Assembly: GCF_030159055.1 (NCBI RefSeq)
Contig: NZ_BQXQ01000004.1
Span: forward strand, 1-64,000
Reading direction: 5' to 3'
Source: Acidovorax sp. SUPP3334
GTDB lineage: Bacteria; Pseudomonadota; Gammaproteobacteria; Burkholderiales; Burkholderiaceae_C
Length of the DNA: 64,000 nt
The notes under the pieces were generated by a model. It did no database searches. It was not told where the DNA came from and saw only the letters and a program-made list of their open reading frames with translations. Positions 1-8,780 of this stretch are shown here, piece by piece (positions within the stretch are counted from its first letter, which is position 1; each line of letters starts with the position of its first letter). The position numbers and the translations under genes are program-made.

Positions 1-23
1 CTTCCAATGTCAATCTGGCATTC

Positions 24-260
24 TTATGGCTGTTCATCCGGTGGGATCCCTCTGTGACTCTGAAGCGTGTTAACTCCAGTTTCCCAGACCCATTCGGGTG
101 AACAACCTATTGAGACATCACAACTAGTGAAGGTTTTGTATACGTTGGAACAACATAGCTTGCGCCCGCTGGGCGTGAACGATAGCCACACACAGACCCC
201 GAGCACTACGGCAACAAGCAAGGCTGCGAATCGATAGCGCGATACCCTTTGGTGTTCCAT
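24..260 (-). CDS. small single-pass membrane protein, unknown function
   Basis: Encodes 78 residues beginning MEHQRVSRYRF, with one hydrophobic segment at about residues 11-28 and four cysteines in the extracytoplasmic half. I do not recognise a family. The base composition is clearly lower in G+C than the neighbours, which could mean acquired DNA or non-coding sequence. The ORF stops just before the left window edge, so the upstream context on its 3' side is not visible. A real gene is plausible from the clean N-terminal anchor, but there is no strong ribosome binding site. Confidence 0.35.
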   Translation of the reverse strand: MEHQRVSRYRFAALLVAVVLGVCVWLSFTPSGRKLCCSNVYKTFTSCDVSIGCSPEWVWETGVNTLQSHRGIPPDEQP

Positions 261-413
261 GGTTCTTAGCGCTTGAACAAAAACGTATTGTTCGTCGTCT
301 GCTTCAGCACCCGCGTATCAGTTTTAAAGTAGCCCCTCGCAACTCCTAGGGCTTCTAGATGGCATGAGTTTGTATGAAGCCCCTTTGTTCGGTGTGAGCG
401 CGAACGCCTCGCT

Positions 414-1277
414 TCATTTGGCCGCGTTGGCCATGAACTCGACGGCCGCGCGGATTTCCGCGTCGGAGGCTTGCGTGCCGCCGCGCGGGGGCATCGCACC
501 TTTGCCCGCGATGGCGATGCGGGTCATGCCATCGATGCCGTCCTTCAAACGCTCGGCCCAGGCGGCCTTGTCGCCGAACTTCGGGGCCCCGGCCACGCCG
601 GCCGCATGGCACACCTGGCACGCCTGCTTGTACAGGGCTTCGCCGACACCCGCCGCCACCGCCGTTGCGGCAGGAGCAGGCGCGGCTGCTGGAGCGGCCG
701 CGGTGGCCGGTGCCGAGGCGGCTGCGGGGGCTTCGGCCGTGGCGGATGCGCCAGCCGCCGCACCGGAAGCGCCTGCGGCGGCGGGCGCTGCAGGCTCTTC
801 GAACTTGGCTCCGGCCGCGTTGGCCATGTAGGCTACGCCGCGAGCGATTTCGGTGTCGTTGAACTCGCCGCCACCTTGCGGGGCCATCGCGCCTTTGCCG
901 GCGAGGGCCGAGTGCACCAGCGCTTCGAAGCCCGTCTTGATGCGCGGTGCCCAGGCTGCGGCGTCGCCCAGCTTGGGAGCACCGGCCGCGCCGGTGGCAT
1001 GGCAGGCGGCGCATTGGCCTTTGAAAACTTCCTCACCAGGACGCAGCGGGCGATTGGCGTCGCGCACTTCCACCATGCCCACCTTCTGGATGCGTTCCGC
1101 CAGCGCCCGCTCCGGATTGGCCGCGCCATCGGCCGGCTTGGTGCCCGACGTGACATACAACACGAGCCCGATGATGGCGAAGATCGGGACCACAAACGAA
1201 AAGAAGACCGTCAACAGCAGTTGCTTGGGGTTCTTGATGGGGCCAGTGTGCGCTTCTTCGTGGGGGGTGTCGCTCAT
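414..1277 (-). CDS. membrane-anchored dihaem cytochrome c (c5-like)
   Basis: Electron-transfer protein of 287 residues facing the periplasm. An N-terminal membrane anchor at about residues 20-43 is followed by two class I cytochrome c domains with haem-binding CAACH (89-93) and CQVCH (220-224), each followed by a downstream Met suitable as distal ligand (GAMAP and GAMPP). The domains are joined by an Ala/Pro-rich linker at about 160-210. The architecture resembles duplicated cytochrome c5/c-555 proteins that feed terminal oxidases; the partner is not visible here. An AGAGGA ribosome binding site lies just upstream of the ATG at 1277. Monocistronic in this window. Confidence 0.88.
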   Translation of the reverse strand: MSDTPHEEAHTGPIKNPKQLLLTVFFSFVVPIFAIIGLVLYVTSGTKPADGAANPERALAERIQKVGMVEVRDANRPLRPGEEVFKGQCAACHATGAAGAPKLGDAAAWAPRIKTGFEALVHSALAGKGAMAPQGGGEFNDTEIARGVAYMANAAGAKFEEPAAPAAAGASGAAAGASATAEAPAAASAPATAAAPAAAPAPAATAVAAGVGEALYKQACQVCHAAGVAGAPKFGDKAAWAERLKDGIDGMTRIAIAGKGAMPPRGGTQASDAEIRAAVEFMANAAK

Positions 1278-1529
1278 GACGTCCTCTATGTATCGGGGGC
1301 TTGATGGGAACCAACCGTGGATTATAGGAAGGGCTTTCAGGGCCGGCCGTTAGGGAAAACGGCCGGCTTTCCGGAGTGGTTGCGCTGCATCAAGGTCTGG
1401 TCGGGGGCTTCCATCGCATCGCCCGCATCGTGCACTGGGCATCCAGCGGCGGCGCGGGCCCGCTGCCGGCCTGCGTGCCGCGATGAAACGCCCGAGATCG
1501 CCACGCAATGCAGTGGGCCGCGTCAACGC

Positions 1530-1566
1530 AAACGCCCGGCAAGGAAGGCATCCTTCGCCGGGCGTT
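1530..1566 (-). terminator. hairpin downstream of the efflux operon
   Basis: A near-perfect inverted repeat, AACGCCCGGC paired with GCCGGGCGTT and extended by AAGGA/TCCTT, lies about 50 bp past the stop of the outer-membrane channel gene. It has only a short T-tract on the minus strand. It probably terminates the RND operon. The rest of the 1278-1613 interval shows no gene. Confidence 0.5.
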
Positions 1567-1613
1567 CAGGGAGCGGTGGCTTTGCGCCGCTGCTCAGGGG
1601 CTGCGGCCCCAGA

Positions 1614-3077
1614 TCAGGAGCCGGCGGCGCGCTCGTCCTGCGGCGTCCAGCCGCCGCCCAGCACCTTGTACAGCGTGATCTGGTTTTGCAGCTGGATCAG
1701 GCGCGTCTGCACCACGAGTTGCTCCGACGTGAACAGCGAGCGCTGTGCATCCAGCAGGTCCAGATAGCTGGAGACGCCGTTGCGGTAGCGCAGGTCCGAC
1801 AGTTGCAGGCGCTTGGCATCCGCATCGGCCTGCGCGCGCTGCGCCGCCAGTTGTTCGCCGAGGGTGGCCTGGCCCGCAAGGGCGTCGGACACTTCGCGGA
1901 AGGCGGTCTGGATCGACTTCTCGTATTGCGCCACCGTGATGGAGCGCGCCGCGCGTGCCGACTCCAGCGTGGCCTGATTGCGCCCGGCATCGAAGATCGG
2001 CAGGGCCATCTGCGGTGCCAGCGAGAACGCCCAGGAGCCGCTCTTGAACAGGCCCGACAGTTCGTTGCTCGCGGTGCCCACGCTCGCGGTCAGCGAGATG
2101 CGCGGGAAGAACGCCGCGCGGGCCGCACCGATGTTGGCGTTGGCGGCGATCAGTTGCTGCTCGGCCTGGCGGATGTCCGGCCGCTGCGTGAGAAGGTCGG
2201 ACGGCAGGCCCGCCGGCAAGGCTGGCATGGCCGGTGCATCCGCCAGCCGTGCCACCGTGCTGCCCAGGCTGTCGCGGATATCTTGCGGCACAGGCTGGCC
2301 TAGCAACAGCGCCAGGGCGTTCTCGTCCTGCATGCGCTGGCGCCGCTGCTGCGCGTAGGTGGCGCGCGCCGCTTGCGCCAGGCCCTCGGCCTGGCTGTTG
2401 TCAAGCTCGGAGCTCACGCCGTTTTCCAGGCGCAGGCGCGTCAGCTTGACCGACTCTTCCCGCGTACCCAGCGTGCGGCGGGAAATGTCGAGCAATTCCT
2501 CATCCGCCAGCAGGTTGAACCAGGCCGTGGCGACGGACGACACCAGGCTGAGCTGGGTGGACCGGCGGGCCTCTTCGGTGGCGAAATACTGCGCCAGCGC
2601 CTGCTCCTTCAGGGCGGCGATGCGCCCGAAGAAGTCGATTTCCCATGCCGAGACGGCCAGGCCGACCTGGTAGTTGTTGGCATACGAGCCCGTAGACGCA
2701 TCCGGCTGGCGGGTGGCGTTCACGGCGGCGTTCACCGTGGGGAACTGTCCGGCGCGCTGGATCTGGAACTGCGCGCGGGCCTGCTCGATGTTGAGCGCGG
2801 CCACCCGCAGGTCGCGGTTGTTTTCCAGCGCGACGGCGATCAGCTTTTGCAGGCGCGCATCGGCGAAGTATTCCTTCCAGTCGATGTCCGCGGCGGCTTT
2901 GGCCGTCGCGGCGCCGCCAGCGGCCGTGGCGTTGGGAAACGCTTCCGGGACTGGCGCGGCAGGCCGCTCGTAGGTCGGAATGAAGCTGCAGCCTGCCAGC
3001 AGCGCGGCGGCGGCCACTGCGGTCAGCAGGGGGCGTGCCAGGCGCGCGCTAGCGCGCAGGGACGAGGGGAGGGACAT
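1614..3077 (-). CDS. outer-membrane efflux lipoprotein (OprM/NodT family)
   Basis: Trimeric outer-membrane channel of a tripartite RND pump. The signal peptide ends in lipobox LLAGC, so the mature N-terminal Cys is lipidated. The body carries the two OEP repeats typical of OprM/CusC, with about 487 residues in the usual range. I chose the ATG at 3077 because it is preceded by GGAG at normal spacing; an ATG at 3104 overlaps the pump stop codon as ATGA and would add nine residues before the signal peptide. It is last in the operon adaptor-pump-channel, so all three parts are coexpressed. Confidence 0.93.
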   Translation of the reverse strand: MSLPSSLRASARLARPLLTAVAAAALLAGCSFIPTYERPAAPVPEAFPNATAAGGAATAKAAADIDWKEYFADARLQKLIAVALENNRDLRVAALNIEQARAQFQIQRAGQFPTVNAAVNATRQPDASTGSYANNYQVGLAVSAWEIDFFGRIAALKEQALAQYFATEEARRSTQLSLVSSVATAWFNLLADEELLDISRRTLGTREESVKLTRLRLENGVSSELDNSQAEGLAQAARATYAQQRRQRMQDENALALLLGQPVPQDIRDSLGSTVARLADAPAMPALPAGLPSDLLTQRPDIRQAEQQLIAANANIGAARAAFFPRISLTASVGTASNELSGLFKSGSWAFSLAPQMALPIFDAGRNQATLESARAARSITVAQYEKSIQTAFREVSDALAGQATLGEQLAAQRAQADADAKRLQLSDLRYRNGVSSYLDLLDAQRSLFTSEQLVVQTRLIQLQNQITLYKVLGGGWTPQDERAAGS

Positions 3078-3100
3078 GGAGATCTCCAGCAGATCGTTCG

Positions 3101-6100
3101 TCATTCGAGGTTCTCCGAGGCGTGGTGGTGCTGGACCTGCTTGGCGTCATGCTCCTGCTGGCGCTTGCTGCCCTTGAAGAGGGTGCGCACCAGCACGAAG
3201 AAGACAGGCACGAAGATCACGGCCAGCACGGTGCCGGTGATCATGCCGCCGATCACGCCGGTACCGATGGCGCGCTGGCTGGCCGAGCTGGCGCCCGTGG
3301 CAATGAACAGCGGCACCACGCCCAGCGTGAACGCCAGCGAGGTCATGATGATCGGCCGGAAACGCAGGTGGGCGGCTTCGAGCGCGGCCTCGAGCGCACT
3401 CTTGCCCTCGGCCTGCAGGTCCTTGGCGAACTCGACGATCAAGATCGCGTTCTTCGCGGACAGGCCGATGATGGTCACCAGCCCGATCTGGAAGTACACG
3501 TCGTTCGACAGCCCTCGCATCAGCGTGGCCAGCAGCACCCCGAGCACGCCCAGCGGCACCACCAGCATCACGGACACGGGAATCGTCCAGCTCTCGTACA
3601 GCGCTGCCAGGCACAGGAACACCGCCAGCAGCGAGAACGCGTACAGGATCATGGCCTGCGAGCCCGCGAGCTTTTCTTCGCGGGACTGGCCCGTCCACTC
3701 GAAGCCGAAGCCCGGTGGCAGCTGGCCCGCCAGGCGTTCCATCTCGTTCATCGCATCACCCGTGGTGTAGCCGGGGCCGGCGTCGCCAGCGATCTTGATC
3801 GATGGGTAGCCGTTGTAGCGCACCGTCTGCATGGCGCCCGTGATCCAGCGCGTGGTGGCGAAGGTCGACAGCGGCACCGTCTGGCCCTGGTTGTTCACGA
3901 CCGGCAGGTCCAGCACCGATTCAGGACGCATCCGTGCGGCCGCATCGGCCTGCACCACGACCCGCTGCAAGCGGCCCTTGTTCGGAAAGTCGTTGATGTA
4001 GCTCGAACCCAGTGCGGTCGAGAGCGCGGAGCTGATGCTGTCGAACCCGATGCCCAAGGCGTTGGCCTTGTCGCGGTCGATGTCGATCTGCATCTGCGGC
4101 GCATCTTCCATGCCGTCCGGGCGCACGCCGGCCAGGATCTTGCTCTGCCCCGCCATGCCGAGCAGCTGGTTGCGTGCCCCCAGCAGTGCGTCGTGCCCCT
4201 GGCCCGCGCGGTCCTGCAGGCGGAAGTTGAAGCCCGTGCCCGTCCCCAATTCAGGGATGGGCGGAGGGCTCAGCGCGAAGATGAATGCATCGCGAATGCC
4301 CGACAGCGCGCCGAACGCGCGGCCTGCCACGGCCGAAGCCGCGTGCTCCGCACCCGAACGCTCGCCCCAGTCCTTCAGGATCACGAAGGCCAGGCCCGCG
4401 TTCTGTCCCTGGCCGGAGAACGAGAAGCCCGCCACGGTCACGATGTTCTCGACCTCGGGCTGCTTGAGCATGTAGCCCTCGACCTGGCGCAGCACTTCGC
4501 TGGTGCGCGACTGCGCGGCACCCGGCGGCAACTGCACGTTGGTGATGATGTAACCCTGGTCTTCATTGGGCAGGAAGGACGTCGGCAGGCGCATGAACAC
4601 CACGGCCACTGCACCGATGAGGGCGAGGTAGACGATCATCATCCGACCACTGCGGCGCAGCATCTTGCCCATGCGGTTTTCGTACCCGTGCGTGGCGTTC
4701 TTGAACGAACGGTTGAACCAGCCGAAGAAGCCTTTCTTCTCGGCGTGGTGCTCGGGATCGATCGGCTTGAGCAGGGTGGCGCACAGGGCCGGCGTGAGCG
4801 ACAGCGCGAGGAAGGCCGAGAAGGCGATCGACGTGGCCATCGTGGCCGCGAACTGGCGGTAGATGTTGCCGGTGGAGCCAGCGAAGAACGCCAGCGGCAC
4901 GAACACCGAAATCAGCACCACGGTCACGCCGATCACGGCGCCCGAAATCTGGCCCATCGCCTTGCGCGTGGCCTGCAGCGGCGGCAGGCCTTCTTCGGAC
5001 ATGATCCGCTCGACGTTCTCCACCACCACGATGGCATCGTCCACCACGATCCCGATCACCAGCACCATGCCGAACATGGTGAGCACGTTGATCGAAAAGC
5101 CCATTGCCATCAGCACCCCGAAGGTGCCCAGCAGCGCCACGGGCACCACGATCGTCGGAATGATGGTGTAGCGGAAGTTCTGCAGGAACAGGAACATCAC
5201 GATGAACACCAGCACCACGGCTTCGATCAGTGTGTTCACCACTTTTCCGATGGAGACGGACACGAACTTGGAGGTGTCGTAGGGCACCACGTAGTTCACG
5301 CCCTGCGGGAAGAACTTCTTGAGCTCTTCCAGCTTGGCCTTCACCGCCTTGGCAGTCGCCAGGGCGTTGGCGGAAGGCGTAGGCTGCACGCCCAGGCCCA
5401 CGGCGTCCTTGCCGTTCAGCCGCGCACTGGTGTTGTAGCTCTGCGAGCCCAGTTCGATGCGCGCGACGTCTTTCAGGCGAACGGCGGAGCCGTCGGTGTT
5501 GGCGCGCAGCACGATGTTGCCGAACTGTTCGGCCGAAGACAGCTGGCCCTGCACCACGATGGTGGCCGCAACGGGCTGGCCCGTTTCGGCAGGCAGATCG
5601 CCCAGGTTGCCAGCCGATACCTGCGCGTTCTGCGCGCGGATGGCGGCGTTGACCTGATCGAGCGACAGGCTGAAGCCCTTGAGCTTGGTCGGGTCCACCC
5701 AGATCCGCATGGCGCGCTCGGAGCCGAACTGCGTGAGCGTGCCGACGCCGGCCACGCGCTGCAGCTCGGGCACCACGTTGCGTGCCGCATAGTCGTTCAG
5801 CGCTTCGATGCTCACATCGGGGTTTTCCGTGGTGAGCATGGCGAACATCAGGAAGTTGGAGCGCGACTGCTCCACGCGCACCCCTTGCTGCGTTACCGCA
5901 CTCGGCAGCCGCGGTGTGGCGCGAGACAGCCGGTTCTGCACGTCCACCTGGGCCAGATCAGCGTTGGTGCCGGGCTCGAAGCTCAGTACGATGCTGCCGG
6001 TGCCGTTGGCCTGGCTGGTCGTTTCGACATAGGCCAGGCCGCTCGCGCCGTTCATTTCGCGCTCGATGACGGCGAGCACGCTGTCCTCCAGCGTCTGGGC

Positions 6101-6259
6101 GTTCGCGCCAGGGTAGGCCACCGAGACCTGGATGGTCGGTGGCGCCACGGCGGGGTACTGCGCAATCGGCAGCCGCGTGATGGAGATCGCCCCCATCACG
6201 ATGATGAAAATGGTGATCACCCACGCAAAGATGGGGCGCTCAATGAAGAACTTGGCCAT
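3101..6259 (-). CDS. RND multidrug efflux pump, HAE1 family (AcrB/MexB-like)
   Basis: Inner-membrane proton-driven drug exporter, 1052 residues, the full family length. It starts MAKFFIERPIFAW, the typical first transmembrane helix. The TM4 proton-relay Asp pair is visible in GIVVDDAIVVVEN, and the matching TM10 Lys in SAKNAILIVEF. Two large periplasmic porter loops follow TM1 and TM7, as expected. It is the middle gene of the operon, 15 bp after the adaptor stop and overlapping the channel ORF. Likely substrates are hydrophobic drugs, dyes or plant phenolics, which sequence alone cannot decide. Repression by the divergent TetR regulator is expected. Confidence 0.96.
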   Translation of the reverse strand: MAKFFIERPIFAWVITIFIIVMGAISITRLPIAQYPAVAPPTIQVSVAYPGANAQTLEDSVLAVIEREMNGASGLAYVETTSQANGTGSIVLSFEPGTNADLAQVDVQNRLSRATPRLPSAVTQQGVRVEQSRSNFLMFAMLTTENPDVSIEALNDYAARNVVPELQRVAGVGTLTQFGSERAMRIWVDPTKLKGFSLSLDQVNAAIRAQNAQVSAGNLGDLPAETGQPVAATIVVQGQLSSAEQFGNIVLRANTDGSAVRLKDVARIELGSQSYNTSARLNGKDAVGLGVQPTPSANALATAKAVKAKLEELKKFFPQGVNYVVPYDTSKFVSVSIGKVVNTLIEAVVLVFIVMFLFLQNFRYTIIPTIVVPVALLGTFGVLMAMGFSINVLTMFGMVLVIGIVVDDAIVVVENVERIMSEEGLPPLQATRKAMGQISGAVIGVTVVLISVFVPLAFFAGSTGNIYRQFAATMATSIAFSAFLALSLTPALCATLLKPIDPEHHAEKKGFFGWFNRSFKNATHGYENRMGKMLRRSGRMMIVYLALIGAVAVVFMRLPTSFLPNEDQGYIITNVQLPPGAAQSRTSEVLRQVEGYMLKQPEVENIVTVAGFSFSGQGQNAGLAFVILKDWGERSGAEHAASAVAGRAFGALSGIRDAFIFALSPPPIPELGTGTGFNFRLQDRAGQGHDALLGARNQLLGMAGQSKILAGVRPDGMEDAPQMQIDIDRDKANALGIGFDSISSALSTALGSSYINDFPNKGRLQRVVVQADAAARMRPESVLDLPVVNNQGQTVPLSTFATTRWITGAMQTVRYNGYPSIKIAGDAGPGYTTGDAMNEMERLAGQLPPGFGFEWTGQSREEKLAGSQAMILYAFSLLAVFLCLAALYESWTIPVSVMLVVPLGVLGVLLATLMRGLSNDVYFQIGLVTIIGLSAKNAILIVEFAKDLQAEGKSALEAALEAAHLRFRPIIMTSLAFTLGVVPLFIATGASSASQRAIGTGVIGGMITGTVLAVIFVPVFFVLVRTLFKGSKRQQEHDAKQVQHHHASENLE

Positions 6260-6274
6260 GTGCCGCGCTCCTTC

Positions 6275-7579
6275 TTAGGACTTGGCCGGAGCGGCAGCGG
6301 AAGCGGCGGACGTAGCGGGAGCAGCAGCGGAGGCGGGTGCGCCAGGTGCATCGGACGCCTGGGCGCCGGCCCCGCCAGCTTGCCATGCCACGGGCTGCAC
6401 GACGATCGGGTCGCCGGGCTTGCCGCGTGGCAGCTGCTGGAAGCCGTCCACCATGACCTTCTCGCCGGTCTGCAGGCCTTCCAGCACCACCCAGTTCGTG
6501 CCTTGCGCCGGTCCGAGCTTGACGGGACGGGGCGCGAGATGGTTGTCGGCACCCACCACCATCACGGTGTCGCCCTTGGCGGAGCGCGTGACGGCCTGCT
6601 GCGGCAGCAGAACGCCGCCGGCCACCTGTGCCTGTTCCAGGCGCACGCGCACGTACAGGCCCGGGAGCAGTTGGCGGTCGTTGTTGGGAATCTCGGCGCG
6701 CAGCGTGACCTGGCCGCTGGTCGGGTCCACCGTCAGGTCGGTGAACAGCAGCTTGCCGTTCTGGGGATAGAGGCTGCCGTCTTCCAGCACCACGCTCACG
6801 CTGGCCGAGCCTTTGCCGGCCTGCTTGTACTTGCCGCTGGCCAGGCCGGCCTTCAGCTTGAGCGCTTCGGACGCAGACTGCGTGAAGTTCACATACAGGG
6901 GGTCGATCTGCTGGATGACCGCCAGCTCGGTGGCGGTGCCCTGGCCCACCAGCGCGCCTTCGGTCACCAGCGCACGGCCGATGCGGCCGGAGATGGGGGC
7001 GGTCACGGCCGCGTAGCCCACATTGATCTGCGCGGTGGTCACGGACGCCCTGGCTGCGGCCAGGTTGGCTTCGGCCGTCTTTTGAGAGGCGACCGCGTTG
7101 TCGTATTCCTGCTTGCTGATCGCGTTGACGGCCACGAGGGGCTTGTAGCGCTCGGCCAGCGCGCGAGTCTGGGTGACGTTGGCCTCGGCCTGGGCCACGC
7201 TGGCCCGGGCGCTTTCCAGGGATGCGCGGTAAGGCGCGTCGTCGATGGTGAACAGCTTCTGGCCAGCCTTCACATCGCTGCCTTCGGTGAACAGGCGCTT
7301 TTGCAGGATGCCGGCAGCCCGTGCACGGACTTCCGCCATGCGAGAGGCTTCCAGCCGGCCTGGCAATTCCGTCACCAGCCCGACATCGCCGGGGGCCACG
7401 GTGACCACGCCGACCTGGGGCGGCGGCGGAGCGCCTCCGCCGGCTTGGGCGGGGGCCTCGCTCTTGCCGCAGGCCACCAGGGCGGTCGCGGCGACAAGGC
7501 TGAGACAAAACGCTGCAACCCGAAGGGCTGCGTGGGGTGCGGCAGGGAAAACGCCAAGATCGTCACTGAGGCGAGGCAT
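6275..7579 (-). CDS. RND efflux periplasmic adaptor subunit (AcrA/MexA-like)
   Basis: Membrane fusion protein that links the pump to the outer-membrane channel. It has a lipoprotein signal with LVACGKSE, then a split biotinyl-lipoyl-like domain, an alpha-helical hairpin rich in Ala/Glu, a beta-barrel, and an Ala/Pro-rich low-complexity tail of about 30 residues that is unusual for the family. I chose the ATG at 7579 because AAGGA precedes it; an in-frame ATG 39 bp upstream lacks a good site and would spoil the signal peptide. It is the first gene of the efflux operon, and its promoter lies in the operator region shared with the regulator. Confidence 0.94.
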   Translation of the reverse strand: MPRLSDDLGVFPAAPHAALRVAAFCLSLVAATALVACGKSEAPAQAGGGAPPPPQVGVVTVAPGDVGLVTELPGRLEASRMAEVRARAAGILQKRLFTEGSDVKAGQKLFTIDDAPYRASLESARASVAQAEANVTQTRALAERYKPLVAVNAISKQEYDNAVASQKTAEANLAAARASVTTAQINVGYAAVTAPISGRIGRALVTEGALVGQGTATELAVIQQIDPLYVNFTQSASEALKLKAGLASGKYKQAGKGSASVSVVLEDGSLYPQNGKLLFTDLTVDPTSGQVTLRAEIPNNDRQLLPGLYVRVRLEQAQVAGGVLLPQQAVTRSAKGDTVMVVGADNHLAPRPVKLGPAQGTNWVVLEGLQTGEKVMVDGFQQLPRGKPGDPIVVQPVAWQAGGAGAQASDAPGAPASAAAPATSAASAAAPAKS

Positions 7580-7681
7580 GAAAGTCCTTCCGGAAATTGC
7601 GCTGATTGAAAAGGCCATGCAGGCAGGAGATGTCTTTGATCGGCATCAAACCACGCAGATAGCCCTTGAATTCGGTGCGCG

Positions 7682-7709
7682 ATTATACATACAAACATGA
7701 ATGTATAAT
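7682..7709. promoter_or_regulatory. AcrR/TtgR-type operator between efflux operon and its repressor
   Basis: ATTATACAT and ATGTATAAT form a perfect 9-bp inverted repeat separated by 10 bp (ACAAACATGA). The core resembles published AcrR and TtgR operators, which share TACATACA/CAAACA and TGAATGTA elements. Each arm also contains TATAAT on one strand, suggesting face-to-face -10 boxes of the two divergent promoters inside one operator. Binding of the TetR protein would then silence both directions. Confidence 0.75.
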
Positions 7710-7793
7710 TGTGACGAAGCACTGGCGCCGCCCTTTCCAAGGGCTGAATCACGCCATGAACGCTGCTATCGAACACGAAGGAGACACGCCCCC

Positions 7794-8486
7794 ATGGCCC
7801 GACGCACCAAAGAAGATGCCGTTGCGACACGCAATAGTTTGCTGGATGCGGCCGAGCGGGTTTTTTACCAGAAGGGTGTGTCGCATGCGTCATTGAATGA
7901 GATCGCGCAGGCCGCAGGCGCCACCCGGGGCGCCATCTACTGGCATTTCAAGGACAAGGTGGACTTGTTCAACGCGATGATGGAACGCGTGACCTTGCCT
8001 TTGGAGCGCGCCAATGGCGAGTGCGAAAGCAACGAAGACATGGCCCCTCTGCAGCGCATGCGTGGGGTGATCGATCTGGTGCTGCGCAATCTGTCGCAGG
8101 ACGAGCGCATGCAGCGCGTTTTCGAAATCGCGTTTTTTCGGGTGGAGTACGTGGAAGAACTGGCAGGCGTGCGCGACCGGCACATCGCTGCCTGCAGTGC
8201 ATTTCGCAATCAGCTTGCCCGCGACCTGCACCTGGCTGCAGAAGGCCAGAAGCTGGTGTTGCCCATGGCGCCGGAAATTGCCGCGATTGCCTTGCAGGCG
8301 ATCTTCGATGGGCTGGTTCAAGGCTGGATCTTGAACCGCGCGAACTTCGATCTGCCGGCCACCGGCCGGGCGTCCGTGGACGCCTACCTGCGTGGGCTGG
8401 GGCTGGATCTTCCACCCCTGCCGGATTGGCTGCAGGATTGCTCGTTGCATAGCATGTGCCCGCATGCCGCAAGGGCCGTGCCATAA
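7794..8486 (+). CDS. TetR-family repressor of the efflux operon (AcrR/TtgR-like)
   Basis: About 230 residues. The N-terminal helix-turn-helix is clear, with the family core ATRGAIYWHFKDKVDLF. The C-terminal half is the ligand-binding domain of AcrR/TtgR-type regulators, which are released from DNA by pump substrates. I chose the ATG at 7794 because GAAGGAG precedes it and the next upstream in-frame ATG (7701) lies inside the operator. Divergence from the RND operon across a palindrome makes local and autogenous repression the obvious role; the ligand is unknown. Confidence 0.92.
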   Translation: MARRTKEDAVATRNSLLDAAERVFYQKGVSHASLNEIAQAAGATRGAIYWHFKDKVDLFNAMMERVTLPLERANGECESNEDMAPLQRMRGVIDLVLRNLSQDERMQRVFEIAFFRVEYVEELAGVRDRHIAACSAFRNQLARDLHLAAEGQKLVLPMAPEIAAIALQAIFDGLVQGWILNRANFDLPATGRASVDAYLRGLGLDLPPLPDWLQDCSLHSMCPHAARAVP

Positions 8487-8516
8487 TCGCCGACTGGGCC
8501 GCAACGGCCCTCCCGT

Positions 8517-8592
8517 GCGGCTGTAGCTCAGTGGATAGAGTATTGGCCTCCGAAGCCAAGGGTCGTGGGTTCGATCCCCGCCAGCCGCACCA
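8517..8592 (+). tRNA. tRNA-Arg (anticodon CCG)
   Basis: A 76-nt cloverleaf. Acceptor stem GCGGCTG pairs with CAGCCGC, followed by discriminator A and an encoded CCA. The anticodon stem TTGGC/GCCAA encloses loop CTCCGAA with anticodon CCG at 8550-8552, reading CGG arginine codons, which are common in high-GC genomes. The T-arm has GTGGG TTCGATC CCCGC. No integrase or direct repeat of the 3' end was seen nearby, so it is not evidently an island attachment site. Confidence 0.97.
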
Positions 8593-8780
8593 TCATCGGA
8601 TTTTCGAGACAGCGCACAGCCTGCTGCGCCCGCTTCTCGTTTCAGTCTTCCCTACCGCCAGACGTTGTTGAACGTCCCAGGTTCCGTTCAGTGGTGAAGC
8701 CATGGCTTTTAGCCATTGCCCTTCGCCATTGCCGTAAACGGTGCCTGACTGAGCGCAAAGCCGCCTGCCAACGTTACGTC

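Noticed and set aside
3122..7609. 1495-codon plus-strand reading frame
   Set aside because: Antisense to the RND pump and adaptor; composition is Arg/His-rich and the product has no domain. It is a GC-skew shadow of real genes.
8517..8592. tRNA-Arg as an attachment site for an island
   Set aside because: No integrase, no repeat of the tRNA 3' end, and flanking genes have host-like composition.
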